From the NCBI RefSeq assembly GCF_001278035.1, contig NZ_CP009452.1, positions 3,753,501 through 3,817,500 on the forward strand: a stretch of 64,000 nucleotides of DNA, given 5' to 3'. The notes below the pieces were generated by a model. It worked only from the letters and a program-made list of their open reading frames with translations, was not told the DNA's origin and ran no database searches. The DNA is from Sphingopyxis sp. 113P3. GTDB lineage: Bacteria; Pseudomonadota; Alphaproteobacteria; Sphingomonadales; Sphingomonadaceae. A program made the position numbers and the translations under genes. Shown here one piece after another: positions 8,526 to 16,658 of this stretch. The first letter of the stretch is position 1; every line of letters begins with the position of its first letter.

Positions 8526-8681
8526 GATGGGTGACAAACGGCGCCCGCGCGCGTTGGTTGCACGCCCGGCCGCAGCGGATCGCCTGCAAGCGCCCGTGAG
8601 GCCGCAATTGCCAAGCGGGGGAATAAGGCGTAATTTCAACATGGGCGGGGCGATATTCTTTGCACAGGGGAGAATGTTGCC

Positions 8682-9287
8682 GTGGTTAAAACTTTCTTTC
8701 GTTGGCCGCTCATGATCGGTCTCGTCGTTGCGAGCGGCGCCGGTCCCTCGATATCGGCAGCGCAAACCTCCGATGACCGGATGTACCGTCCCGCCGAGGC
8801 GACCATCTATCGCGACGCCGCCTATCGCGGCCCTGCCGTCTTCATTGGCGAAGCGAAGCCCGACCTCGGCCTCGCCTGGCCCGTCAATTCGATCCGGGTC
8901 GCGCAAGGGCACTGGGAGCTGTGCGAAAAGACGCGCTACCGCGGAACCTGCCGCACGGTCGATCGCGATACGCCGATGCTTGGCAACATCTTGCGCGGCA
9001 TCACCGTCCAGTCGATGCGGCCCGTCGGCAGCGGAGCCCAGCCCCATCCTCCCGCCAACGACCAGAGCGTGCGCGGCAATTTCGCCGAGTTCCACACCCA
9101 GCCAACCACGGGCGGTACCCGCGTGCCTGCCTGCACGAGCGGTTCGGCGGGTGCGAACTGCGCTGCCCGCACGGCGGACAGCTGGTGCCGCTCCATCGGT
9201 TGGAACGGCTCGGCGCGCGAACACATGGAAACGGTGGGCGGGCGGGTCTACCTCGCTGATGTGCTGTGCGTCCGGTCGGGCTATTGA
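8682..9287 (+). CDS. Secreted protein with beta/gamma-crystallin-like domain
   Basis: This 201-residue protein starts with a GTG at 8682, preceded by GGGAGA eight bases upstream. A signal peptide follows (MIGLVVASGAGPSISAAQ, cleavage near residue 27). The segment ATIYRDAAYRGPAVFIGEAK, then NSIRVAQGHWELCEKTRYRGTC, has the Greek-key pattern of beta/gamma-crystallin or I36-type inhibitor domains (an aromatic/Gly first strand, then W-L-C and Y-R-G-C). The C-terminal third is Cys-rich (CTSGSAGANC, WCRSIGW) and unassigned. It is probably periplasmic or extracellular. Function unknown; a role in envelope protection or Ca binding is speculative. Confidence 0.7.
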   Translation: MVKTFFRWPLMIGLVVASGAGPSISAAQTSDDRMYRPAEATIYRDAAYRGPAVFIGEAKPDLGLAWPVNSIRVAQGHWELCEKTRYRGTCRTVDRDTPMLGNILRGITVQSMRPVGSGAQPHPPANDQSVRGNFAEFHTQPTTGGTRVPACTSGSAGANCAARTADSWCRSIGWNGSAREHMETVGGRVYLADVLCVRSGY

Positions 9288-9301
9288 AGAGGAGAGGGTC
9301 G

Positions 9302-9610
9302 ATGATGAGGGTGATGATCACCGCCACGGCGCTGGCGATCGCGGGGTGCTCCTCGATGCCGCGCAACACCGGCACCAGCTATGAGTGCGATCGCGGCACA
9401 AGCCTGAAGGTCGATTATGTCCGCGACGGTGCGGTTGTCCGGGTCAACGGGCGTCAGACGCTGGTGCTGCGCGCCACTCCGGCCAACCGAGGGGAAATTT
9501 ACGAGAACCGAACCGGCGCCCGCCTTCACCGTGATGGCAATCAGGTGACGTGGAACACCGCGGCGCGCTCGGCGCCTGAGACCTGCCGGGCGGTGATAAC
9601 GCCGCTCTGA
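9302..9610 (+). CDS. MliC-like lysozyme inhibitor lipoprotein
   Basis: This small 102-residue protein starts at the first of two adjacent ATGs (9302 and 9305), preceded by GAGGAGAG. The N-terminus MMRVMITATALAIAGC is a lipoprotein signal with Cys16. The mature part (TSYECDRGTSLKVDYVRDG, later TWNTAARSAPETCRAV) has the spacing of MliC/PliC inhibitors of C-type lysozyme, with the two conserved cysteines. It follows the crystallin-like secreted protein by 14 bp on the same strand, so the two are likely co-transcribed envelope proteins. It ends 5 bp from the convergent epoxide hydrolase stop. Confidence 0.65.
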   Translation: MMRVMITATALAIAGCSSMPRNTGTSYECDRGTSLKVDYVRDGAVVRVNGRQTLVLRATPANRGEIYENRTGARLHRDGNQVTWNTAARSAPETCRAVITPL

Positions 9611-9615
9611 AGGGG

Positions 9616-10758
9616 TCAAAGTTCCATCAAGTCGAAGGCATTTCGCAGCTCGGCTGCAAACAGTTCAGGCTGTTCCCAGGCGGCGAAATGCCCGCCACGA
9701 TCGAGTTCGTTCCAGTAGACGATGTTGCGGTAGCGCCCTTCGGCCCAGCGGCGCGACAGGCGCATGATCTCGTTCGGGAACAGGCTGCAAGCCGTCGGGA
9801 CGTGGATTTCGCCCGTCGCGAAGCTGCGGAAGCTGTGCCAGTAGAGCCGCGCCGACGACGCGGCGCTGGCGGTCAGCCAATAGAGGCTGACGGTATCGAG
9901 CATCGCGTCCTTCGACAGCGCCTTTTCCGGATGGCCCCCGATCGACTGTCCGCCCGGCTGGTGGCCACAGTCGGTCCAGCCATGATATTTCTCGACGATC
10001 CACGCCATCTGCCCCACGGGCGAATCGGTAAGCGCATAACCGATCGTCTGGGGGCGCGTTGCCTGCTGCGTCGAATAGCCGCTGTCCTTTGCCTGATACC
10101 ATTGGAAGCGCGTGAGATAGGCCTTCTCGGCCTCGCTGAGATCGGCCATCATCTCGGGCGGCGGCGCGCCGACAACCATGTTGACGTGAAGCCCTGCGCA
10201 ATGGTCGCCGTGCGCGACCCCGATCGCGCAGGTCACCGCGCTGCCCCAGTCGCCGCCTTGCGCGAAATAGCGGTCATAGCCGAGCGCGCCCATCAGTGCG
10301 TTCCACGCCGCCGCGATATGCTCGACGCTCCACTTGGCGATGTCGGGCTTGCCCGAGAAGCCGTAGCCCGGAAGCGAAGGGATCACGAGATGGAAATCCG
10401 CCGACAAGGGCGCAATGACGTCGAGAAATTCGAGCACCGACCCTGGCCAGCCGTGTGTCAGAATGAGCGGCCGGGCATCGGGATTGGCCGAGCGGATATG
10501 AAGAAAATGGATATCGAGACCGTCGACGGTCGCGAGAAAATTGGGCAGCCCATTCAGCCGCGCCTCGATACGGCGCCAGTCATACTCGTCGCGCCAGTAC
10601 GCCGCCAGTTCCTGCGCATAGGCGAGCGGCACGCCCTGGTCCCAATCATCGACCGTTTCCTTTTCGGGCCAGCGCGTCGCAGCAAGCCTGGCCTTGAGGT
10701 CGTCGAGAGCTGCCTGCTCAACCGCGAGTGTGAACGGACGGATATTGGCAACCTGCAT
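9616..10758 (-). CDS. Epoxide hydrolase, alpha/beta-hydrolase fold
   Basis: This 380-residue enzyme has the epoxide-hydrolase N-terminal lid domain (WPEKETVDDWDQGVPL at 30-45, typical of microsomal-type enzymes), then the alpha/beta core. HGWPGS at 102-107 forms the oxyanion region, GGDWGS carries the nucleophile Asp170, and DRGGHFAAWEQP carries the catalytic His357. It would hydrolyse an epoxide to a diol. The ATG at 10756-10758 is preceded by an AAAGGGGGG Shine-Dalgarno-like run; longer upstream extensions overlap the next gene. It follows the 3-hydroxybutyryl-CoA dehydrogenase gene by 16 bp and is probably in the same transcript. The physiological substrate is unknown. Confidence 0.9.
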   Translation of the reverse strand: MQVANIRPFTLAVEQAALDDLKARLAATRWPEKETVDDWDQGVPLAYAQELAAYWRDEYDWRRIEARLNGLPNFLATVDGLDIHFLHIRSANPDARPLILTHGWPGSVLEFLDVIAPLSADFHLVIPSLPGYGFSGKPDIAKWSVEHIAAAWNALMGALGYDRYFAQGGDWGSAVTCAIGVAHGDHCAGLHVNMVVGAPPPEMMADLSEAEKAYLTRFQWYQAKDSGYSTQQATRPQTIGYALTDSPVGQMAWIVEKYHGWTDCGHQPGGQSIGGHPEKALSKDAMLDTVSLYWLTASAASSARLYWHSFRSFATGEIHVPTACSLFPNEIMRLSRRWAEGRYRNIVYWNELDRGGHFAAWEQPELFAAELRNAFDLMEL

Positions 10759-10774
10759 TTGCCCCCCTTTGAGC

Positions 10775-11641
10775 TTACCGCGTCGGCACAGGCTCCGATC
10801 CCGTCCAGTCGTAAAAGCCGCGCCCGGCCTTTTTCCCAACCCAGCCCGCCTCCACATATTGGACGAGCAGCGGCGCGGGACGGAATTTCGGATCGCCCGT
10901 ACCGCTGTGGAGCACGCGGATAATCTCGAGGCAAGTATCAAGACCGATAAAGTCGGCGAGCGTGATGGGGCCCATCGGATGGTTGAGCCCGAGGCGGCAC
11001 CCAGTGTCGATGTCCTTCATCGTCGCGACGCCCTCGCCCAGGGCGAACACCGCTTCGTTGATAAGCGGCATCAGGACCCGGTTGACGATGAAACCGGGCG
11101 CGTCGTTCGCGTGAACGATCTCCTTCCCGAGCCCCCGCCCATAGGCTTCGACCTGCGCCAGCGTGTCATCGCTCGTTGCGAGGCCGCGGATCAGTTCGAT
11201 CAGCCCCATTACCGGCACCGGGTTGAAGAAATGGACGCCGATGAAGCGGGCCGGATCGGGCGCCGCCTGCGCGAGGCGGGTGATCGGGATCGAACTGGTG
11301 TTCGAGGCAAGAATCGCGCTCTTCGACAGATGCGCACCAACGCTCGCGAAGATCGCGCGCTTGATTTCTTCGCGCTCGGTCGCCGCCTCGATCACGAGGT
11401 CGGCGGGCGCAAAATCAGCATGGTCGGCAACGGGAGTGATTCGAGCGAGAAGCGCGTCGGCATCGGCCTGCCCCATCTTCTCCTTGGCAACAAGGCGGCC
11501 AAGCGCCCTGGCAATCCCTTCCTTGCCTGCCTCGGCGCGGGCGATGTCGATGTCGGAGAGGAGAACATCGTGCCCGGCCCCTGCCGAGACCTGCGCGATC
11601 CCCGCGCCCATTTGCCCTGCCCCGATCACGCCGACGATCAT
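10775..11641 (-). CDS. hbd: 3-hydroxybutyryl-CoA dehydrogenase
   Basis: This NAD(P)-dependent 3-hydroxyacyl-CoA dehydrogenase of 288 residues is the usual length for the single-domain HbdA/PaaH group. It has the Rossmann motif GAGQMGAGIAQ at 7-17, SNTSSIP near 113, and the catalytic pair His137 (HFFNP) and Glu149 (LIEL). The C-terminal domain ends GWVGKKAGRGFYDW. It interconverts acetoacetyl-CoA and 3-hydroxybutyryl-CoA in fatty-acid, PHB or phenylacetate pathways. It is separated by 55 bp from egtD upstream and by 16 bp from the epoxide hydrolase downstream. Confidence 0.92.
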   Translation of the reverse strand: MIVGVIGAGQMGAGIAQVSAGAGHDVLLSDIDIARAEAGKEGIARALGRLVAKEKMGQADADALLARITPVADHADFAPADLVIEAATEREEIKRAIFASVGAHLSKSAILASNTSSIPITRLAQAAPDPARFIGVHFFNPVPVMGLIELIRGLATSDDTLAQVEAYGRGLGKEIVHANDAPGFIVNRVLMPLINEAVFALGEGVATMKDIDTGCRLGLNHPMGPITLADFIGLDTCLEIIRVLHSGTGDPKFRPAPLLVQYVEAGWVGKKAGRGFYDWTGSEPVPTR

Positions 11642-11696
11642 ATCTAGCCCTTTCGCTGAACCCGTGGCTGCGCACCTACGCCCTCGGCTCCTTTCG

Positions 11697-12683
11697 TCAA
11701 GGGGCGGAGCGGAAAGCGGTGGCCTCGGCGAGGATCAGCGCAAAGGCAGGATCGGCATCGTCCCAGGTCGCAAGCGGCGTCCAGCCGCCGGCGCGCAGCA
11801 GAAGGTTCGCGTCGCGCGGCCCGTATTTATGGCTGTTTTCGCTGTGGATCGTCTCCCCGCTCGCCATGTGATAAGCGCGTCCACCGACGCGAAAATCCAT
11901 GTCGCATGCGGCCACGAGGTGCATCTCGATCCGGGCATGCACATCGTTCCAGACGGCGCGATGGGTGAAGTTTTCAAGCGGGATCGTGCCGTCGAGCTCG
12001 CGGTTGATCCGTTCGAGCAGATTGAGGTTGAAGGCCGCGGTTACCCCGGCGGGATCGTCATAGGCGCGCTGGAGAATGTCCACATCCTTGATACGGTCGA
12101 TCCCGATCAGAAGCAGCGACGCCTCGCCAAGCGCGCTGCGCCAGCTGCGGAGCAGGTCGACTGCCGTTCGCGCAACCATGTTGCCGATGGTTGAGCCGGG
12201 AAAGAAGCCGAGCTTGGGCAGCCCGCAGATTTCGCGCGGCAGGTCGACCGGCTGGGTGAAATCGGCCTCGACCGGATAAATGGCGAGGCGGGGGAATCGG
12301 GCCGCGAGCGCGCGGGCGCTTCCGCGCAGGAAATCGCCCGAAATATCGACCGGCACATAGGCGGCAGGGTCGATCGCCTCGAGGAGGAGCGGCGTCTTGG
12401 TCGAACTTCCGGATCCCAGTTCGACGACGGCGCGGCCGGGGCCGACGGCATCTGCGATCGCAGCGGCGTGGCGTTTGAGCAGATCAGTCTCGCTGCGTGT
12501 CGGATAATATTCCGGAAGCGCAGTGATGTCCTCGAACAGCGCCGAGCCGACCGCGTCGTAGAACCAGCGCGCCGGAATCGCCTTTTGCGCCTGCGAGAGT
12601 CCGGCATGAACATCGGCGCGAAAGGCCATGTCGATTCCGGCATCGTCAGCGTCGACCTGTCGCAAGTGTCGCACTACGCCCAT
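11697..12683 (-). CDS. egtD: L-histidine N-alpha-methyltransferase EgtD
   Basis: EgtD trimethylates histidine to hercynine with SAM, the first step of ergothioneine synthesis. The 328-residue protein carries PARWFYDAVGSALFEDIT near 37-54, ALPEYYPTRSE near 55-65 and the SAM site ELGSGSSTKTPLL near 88-100, with FFPGSTIGNM further on and C-terminal SGETIHSENSHKY. I chose the ATG at 12681-12683, which has AAGGA eight bases upstream, over a TTG 18 bp earlier. It starts one base after the egtB stop, so the two are coupled. Confidence 0.95.
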   Translation of the reverse strand: MGVVRHLRQVDADDAGIDMAFRADVHAGLSQAQKAIPARWFYDAVGSALFEDITALPEYYPTRSETDLLKRHAAAIADAVGPGRAVVELGSGSSTKTPLLLEAIDPAAYVPVDISGDFLRGSARALAARFPRLAIYPVEADFTQPVDLPREICGLPKLGFFPGSTIGNMVARTAVDLLRSWRSALGEASLLLIGIDRIKDVDILQRAYDDPAGVTAAFNLNLLERINRELDGTIPLENFTHRAVWNDVHARIEMHLVAACDMDFRVGGRAYHMASGETIHSENSHKYGPRDANLLLRAGGWTPLATWDDADPAFALILAEATAFRSAP

Positions 12684-12684
12684 A

Positions 12685-13989
12685 TCAAAGATCCTTGGCA
12701 AGTCGCACGCCGGTGAATTGCCAGCGCTGGTGGGGGTAAAAGAAGTTGCGGTAGCTGGCGCGCAAATGGCCGCGCGGCGTCGCGCAGCTGCCCCCGCGCA
12801 GGACGAACTGCCCGCTCATGAACTTTCCATTATATTCGCCGACCGCGCCGGGGGCTGCACGGAAACCCGGATAGGGTCGATAGGCGCTGCCGGTCCATTC
12901 CCACACGCCGCCGAACATCTGCTCGAGGGCGCCGTCTCCACGTGCCGGCGCGGGCTGCACGGGCCCGGCGTCATCGAGTTGCTGCCCGCCGAGGGGGTCG
13001 CGCGCCGCCGCGGCCGCCTCCCACTCGAACTCGGTCGGCAGCCGCGCGCCGGCCCAGCTTGCAAAGGCGTCAGCCTCGTAAAAGCTGACATGTGTGACGG
13101 GCGCGGCGGGGGCGATCGGCTGCCAGCCCGCGAGGGCGAACGCGCACCCATCGCGCCAGTAGAGCGGTGCCTCCACGCCCTCGGCTTCCACCCACGCCCA
13201 GCCGTCGCTGAGCCAGAGCGAGGGGGTGCGATAACCCCCGTCGTCCATAAACGCCTGCCACTCGCTGTTGGTCACCGGCCGGCTCGCGAGGGCGTGCGGG
13301 GTCAAAAGGACGGAAAACTGCGGGGCCTCGCAGTCGAAGGCGAAACCTTCGCCTGCGTGGCCGACCGACACGATCCCGTCCGCCCCTTCGATCCAGCGCA
13401 TGGCGCCTGCTGTCTCAGGGAGCGAGCCGCCAGCCTCCGGGACGGGCGCAGCGCCCTCGAAGCTGGCCTCCTCCCAGACAGCGGGGCCGAGCGGGTTCTG
13501 CGCGAACAGATGCTTGATGTCGGTGAGGAGCAGTTCCTGATGCTGCTGTTCGTGATGGATGCCGAGTTCGACGAGCGCGCGCGCCGCGTCGGGCAGGTCG
13601 GCAAACGCTCGCAGCACGGCCGCATCGACATGTGCGCGCCAGGTGCGAACGTCCTCGAGCGCAGGGCGGGTCAGAAGCCCGCGCTGCGGACGCGCGTGGC
13701 GCGGTCCTTCCGCCTCATAATAGCTGTTGAAAAGATAGGGATAGCGGGGATCGAACAGCTGGTAGTCGGGGACATGATCGCGCAGCACGAAGGTTTCGAA
13801 AAACCAGTTCGTGTGCGCAAGATGCCATTTGGCGGGCGATGCATCCGCCATCGATTGCGCGCTTGCGTCGGCGTCAGACAGCGACGCCGCGAGGTCCAGC
13901 GACAGGCGCCGCGTGGCGGCGAAACGACCAGCCAGGTCGGCGTGCGACAGCGCGTCGGTCGTGGGCGAAGCGTCGGTGCGGCGGGCCAT
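12685..13989 (-). CDS. egtB: Ergothioneine sulfoxide synthase EgtB
   Basis: EgtB is the non-haem iron enzyme that oxidatively joins hercynine to a thiol (gamma-glutamylcysteine or cysteine). The 434-residue protein has an N-terminal DinB-like domain with candidate iron ligands His56 or His59 (KWHLAHTNWFFE), His146 and His150 (HHEQQHQE), followed by an FGE/SUMF-type sulfatase-modifying domain (RLPTEFEWEAAA, FGGVWEWTGS, FVLRGGSCATP). ATG at 13987-13989 with GGGGGA upstream; a TTG 48 bp earlier is possible. egtD follows directly. No egtA, egtC or egtE is visible nearby. Confidence 0.94.
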   Translation of the reverse strand: MARRTDASPTTDALSHADLAGRFAATRRLSLDLAASLSDADASAQSMADASPAKWHLAHTNWFFETFVLRDHVPDYQLFDPRYPYLFNSYYEAEGPRHARPQRGLLTRPALEDVRTWRAHVDAAVLRAFADLPDAARALVELGIHHEQQHQELLLTDIKHLFAQNPLGPAVWEEASFEGAAPVPEAGGSLPETAGAMRWIEGADGIVSVGHAGEGFAFDCEAPQFSVLLTPHALASRPVTNSEWQAFMDDGGYRTPSLWLSDGWAWVEAEGVEAPLYWRDGCAFALAGWQPIAPAAPVTHVSFYEADAFASWAGARLPTEFEWEAAAAARDPLGGQQLDDAGPVQPAPARGDGALEQMFGGVWEWTGSAYRPYPGFRAAPGAVGEYNGKFMSGQFVLRGGSCATPRGHLRASYRNFFYPHQRWQFTGVRLAKDL

Positions 13990-14119
13990 AAGCAGACAAT
14001 CCCCCGAAGTGCGATTCGGTTTCGCAAGACGAGGCAATATGGTTACGGCGCCGACGAATGTCTAGAACATATGGGGAACAGATTCCCGATGAAGACCTGA
14101 AGGAAAAGAAGACAATCCC

Positions 14120-14701
14120 TTAGCGCGTGCCGCCGGGCTTCCAGAGGATGTCGCCGTCCGCCGCGGCATTGATGTGGCGCGTCATCACGAACAAATGGTC
14201 CGACAAACGATTGAGGTAGGCGAGCGCAAGCGGGTTGAGCGCACGCGTTGCCGCAGCAGCCACGGCGGCGCGCTCGGCGCGTCGGGCGATCGCCCGCGCG
14301 AGGTGAAGGCGGGCCGCCGCCTCGCTCCCGCCCGGGAGAATGAAACTGCGGAGCGGATCCAGCGCTGCATTCATGGCGTCGATTTCCGCTTCGAGCCGCG
14401 CGACCTGCCCCGCCACGATGCGCAGCGCCATGTCGTGCGGGCCGAAACCATGCTCGGCATCGGCCGGGGTCGCAAGATCGGCGCCGAGGTCGAACAGTTC
14501 GTTCTGGATGCGGGTCAGCATCGCGGCCTCAGCGCTGTCTTGGGCGAGCGCGGCGGCCGCGAGGCCGACCGCGCTGTTCGCCTCATCGACGTCGCCGATC
14601 GCCGCCATCAGCGGCGCCGATTTCGCGATGCGCGAGCCGTCGACGAGGCCGGTGGTGCCATCGTCCCCTGTGCGGGTGTAGATCTTGTTGAGCTTGACCA
14701 T
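14120..14701 (-). CDS. Cob(I)alamin adenosyltransferase, PduO type
   Basis: This 193-residue enzyme transfers the adenosyl group of ATP to cob(I)alamin, making coenzyme B12. Motifs are KIYTRTGDDGTTGL at the N-terminus (ATP binding), IGDVDEANSAVG near 38-49, IQNELFDLGADLATP near 67-81, and the C-terminal helices ARAIARRAERAA and LAYLNRLSDHLFVMTRH. I chose the ATG at 14699-14701, where homology begins. An earlier ATG at 14782 would add 27 non-conserved residues and overlap the membrane-protein gene. It follows that gene by 20 bp. B12-dependent mutases of propionyl-CoA metabolism are likely users. Confidence 0.93.
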   Translation of the reverse strand: MVKLNKIYTRTGDDGTTGLVDGSRIAKSAPLMAAIGDVDEANSAVGLAAAALAQDSAEAAMLTRIQNELFDLGADLATPADAEHGFGPHDMALRIVAGQVARLEAEIDAMNAALDPLRSFILPGGSEAAARLHLARAIARRAERAAVAAAATRALNPLALAYLNRLSDHLFVMTRHINAAADGDILWKPGGTR

Positions 14702-14721
14702 CGGCCGGGGCCGCGCGGCTG

Positions 14722-14946
14722 TCAGCTGCCAGCGGCGAGGAAGCCGATCAGCACGAGCAGGATGATCGTGATTGCCTGCCACTTCACGCGCGCCATCATC
14801 ATCCGGTTCTGCATCACCTGATTGTCGTGCGACGTGCCGTCCATCGCCGCGCGGTGCCCCTGCGCGAAATGGAAGAGGCCGCGCGCCAGCGCGAAAAGGA
14901 CGAGGCCGGCGGCAACGACGACGGCGAGGACAAGGAGGACGGTCAT
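14722..14946 (-). CDS. HIG1-like twin-transmembrane small protein
   Basis: This 74-residue protein has two hydrophobic helices (VLLVLAVVVAAGLVLFALARG near 3-23 and ITIILLVLIGFLAAGS at the end). They are joined by a polar loop ending NRMMMARVKWQA, which matches the NRLMRxRVxxQ pattern of the HIG1 hypoxia-induced domain. Bacterial and mitochondrial HIG1 proteins associate with respiratory oxidases; here that is only inference. It lies 9 bp after gluQ and 20 bp before the cobalamin adenosyltransferase on one strand. Confidence 0.75.
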   Translation of the reverse strand: MTVLLVLAVVVAAGLVLFALARGLFHFAQGHRAAMDGTSHDNQVMQNRMMMARVKWQAITIILLVLIGFLAAGS

Positions 14947-14955
14947 GGTCCCTAT

Positions 14956-15807
14956 TTAGGGCATCCGCAGCGAATATCCAGACGGAAGCCGTCCGGCGCG
15001 CAAATCTGCGGCGAGCTTCTTGCCGTCGACCCCGCGCGCGCGGAGCGCCGCGAGCGACGCCGCCGCGTCGCGCTTGGCAAGGCGCTGCCCGGCGGTGTCA
15101 CAGACGAGCGCGTGGTGGCGATAAAGGGGGGTGGAAAGCCCCAGCAGCGCCTGGAGCAGGCGGTGTACGTCGGTCGAGGCGATGAGATCGGCGCCGCGCA
15201 CGACATGAGTGACCCCCATCGCGGCGTCGTCGAGCGTGCTCGCAAGATGATAGCTGGCGGGCGCATCCTTGCGCGCAAGAACGATGTCGCCGTGTGCCGC
15301 GGGGTCGGCGGCACGCAGCCCCTGCCCTTCTTCCTCCCACCAGAGCTTGCCCGCGAGCGCTGCGGCGCGGCGCATGTCGAGCCGCCAGCAATGAGGCTCC
15401 TGCGCCATCCGCCGCTCGCGGTCGCCCGGCAAGAGATGGCGGCACGTGCCAGGATAAAGGGCGCCGGCCGGGCCATGCGGCGCCGCGAGGCTCGCCGCGA
15501 TGTCAGCGCGGGTGCAGAAACAGGGGTAGACAAGGCCGCGCGCAGCAAGATCGGCGAGCGCCGCGTCATAAGCGCCGAGGCGCTCGGACTGACGCACCGG
15601 CGCGCCGTCCCAGCCCAGCCCGAGCCAGGCGAGGTCGGCGAGCGCCGCATCAACATAGATCTCGCGTGACCGGCTGCCATCAATATCGTCGATGCGAAGG
15701 CGGAACGCGCCGCCCGCGCCGCGCGCCGCGTCATGCGCTGCGAGCGCGCTATAGGCGTGACCGAGATGGAGTTCGCCCGTTGGACTGGGCGCGAACCTGG
15801 TCAGCAT
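14956..15807 (-). CDS. gluQ: Glutamyl-Q tRNA(Asp) synthetase GluQ
   Basis: GluQRS is a truncated glutamyl-tRNA synthetase that attaches glutamate to the queuosine base of tRNA-Asp. The 283-residue protein has the class I catalytic core only: RFAPSPTGELHLGHAYSA at the start (HIGH variant HLGH), IDDIDGSRSRE, the zinc-type cysteines CFCTRAD and YPGTCRHL, and the KMSKS-like LAKRDAA near the end. There is no anticodon-binding domain, as expected. I prefer the ATG at 15805-15807; a GTG 36 bp upstream is also in frame. It heads a minus-strand run continuing through the HIG1-like and adenosyltransferase genes. Confidence 0.9.
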   Translation of the reverse strand: MLTRFAPSPTGELHLGHAYSALAAHDAARGAGGAFRLRIDDIDGSRSREIYVDAALADLAWLGLGWDGAPVRQSERLGAYDAALADLAARGLVYPCFCTRADIAASLAAPHGPAGALYPGTCRHLLPGDRERRMAQEPHCWRLDMRRAAALAGKLWWEEEGQGLRAADPAAHGDIVLARKDAPASYHLASTLDDAAMGVTHVVRGADLIASTDVHRLLQALLGLSTPLYRHHALVCDTAGQRLAKRDAAASLAALRARGVDGKKLAADLRAGRLPSGYSLRMP

Positions 15808-15879
15808 GGGTGCCCGGTGAGATCCAGATACTGTGGTTGCCACAGATAATAGCTTCCATATGTTGCGACAGATGCCCCC

Positions 15880-15909
15880 TTGACGTCAGAATCATATGCG
15901 TGATGTAAT
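15880..15909 (+). promoter_or_regulatory. Candidate sigma-70 promoter of the HNH gene
   Basis: TTGACG at 15880-15885 and TGTAAT at 15904-15909 are separated by 18 bp, upstream of the HNH endonuclease gene. TGACGTCA (15881-15888) is also a short palindrome. This is judged by eye only. Confidence 0.4.
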
Positions 15910-15977
15910 GACAGGGTCACTTGGGAACGGCAGTGGCGCGCCATCCCGCGCAGGAAAGGGGGCAGCGTTTTAAAGCT

Positions 15978-16544
15978 ATGTTCCATCCCGATCTCGCCCG
16001 CCACCCCGATAGCTGTCCCGCACTCGTGCTCAACGCGGACTATACGCCGCTGAGCTATTACCCTTTGAGCCTGTGGCCGTGGCAGACCGCGGTCAAGGCG
16101 GTATTCCTCGACCGCGTCACGATCGTCGAGAATTACGCGCGCGAAATTCATTCGCCGACCCGGACGATGCCGATTCCCAGCGTGATTGCGCTGCGCCAAT
16201 ATGTGAAGCCGTCCCAATATCCCGCCTTCACCCGCTTCAACCTCTTTCTGCGTGACCGTTTCGCGTGCCAATATTGCGGGTCGGGCAAGGATCTTACCTT
16301 CGATCATGTCGTGCCGCGGCGGCTCGGCGGACGGACAAGCTGGGAAAATGTCACCACCGCGTGCGCGCCGTGCAACCTCAAGAAGGGTGGGCGCACGCCG
16401 AAGCAGGCGCATATGCCGATCCACCGCCAGCCATGGCGGCCGACGAGTTGGCAGCTGCAGGACAATGGCCGCGCCTTTCCACCAAACTATCTTCACGAAA
16501 GCTGGATCGACTGGCTCTATTGGGACGTCGAACTCGAAGGCTGA
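15978..16544 (+). CDS. HNH endonuclease family protein
   Basis: This 188-residue protein begins MFHPDLARHPDSCPALVLNA. It has a C-terminal HNH domain of the zinc-bearing type: CQYC (Cys97, Cys100), FDHVVPRRLGG (His110), SWENVTTAC with Asn124 and CAPC (Cys129, Cys132). The N-terminal part (DYTPLSYYPLSLWPWQTAVK) is the conserved companion of a widespread chromosomal HNH family whose role is not established. It is not next to a methyltransferase or phage genes, so I do not call it a restriction or homing enzyme. A TTG at 15921 would extend it by 19 residues; homology favours the ATG. Confidence 0.85.
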   Translation: MFHPDLARHPDSCPALVLNADYTPLSYYPLSLWPWQTAVKAVFLDRVTIVENYAREIHSPTRTMPIPSVIALRQYVKPSQYPAFTRFNLFLRDRFACQYCGSGKDLTFDHVVPRRLGGRTSWENVTTACAPCNLKKGGRTPKQAHMPIHRQPWRPTSWQLQDNGRAFPPNYLHESWIDWLYWDVELEG

Positions 16545-16658
16545 GACGGCCGGGCGCAACTCCATTAGCCTGGAAGCACAGGCGGCGTACGGATATTGCT
16601 TTGCGCATAGCTATGCGCTGCTTGACGTAACGTCTGGTGCAGTGCAGCAACCTCGCCC

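Noticed and set aside
15978-16544. HNH protein as a phage or restriction endonuclease
   Set aside because: No methyltransferase, terminase or integrase is near, and the protein is of the common chromosomal HNH type.
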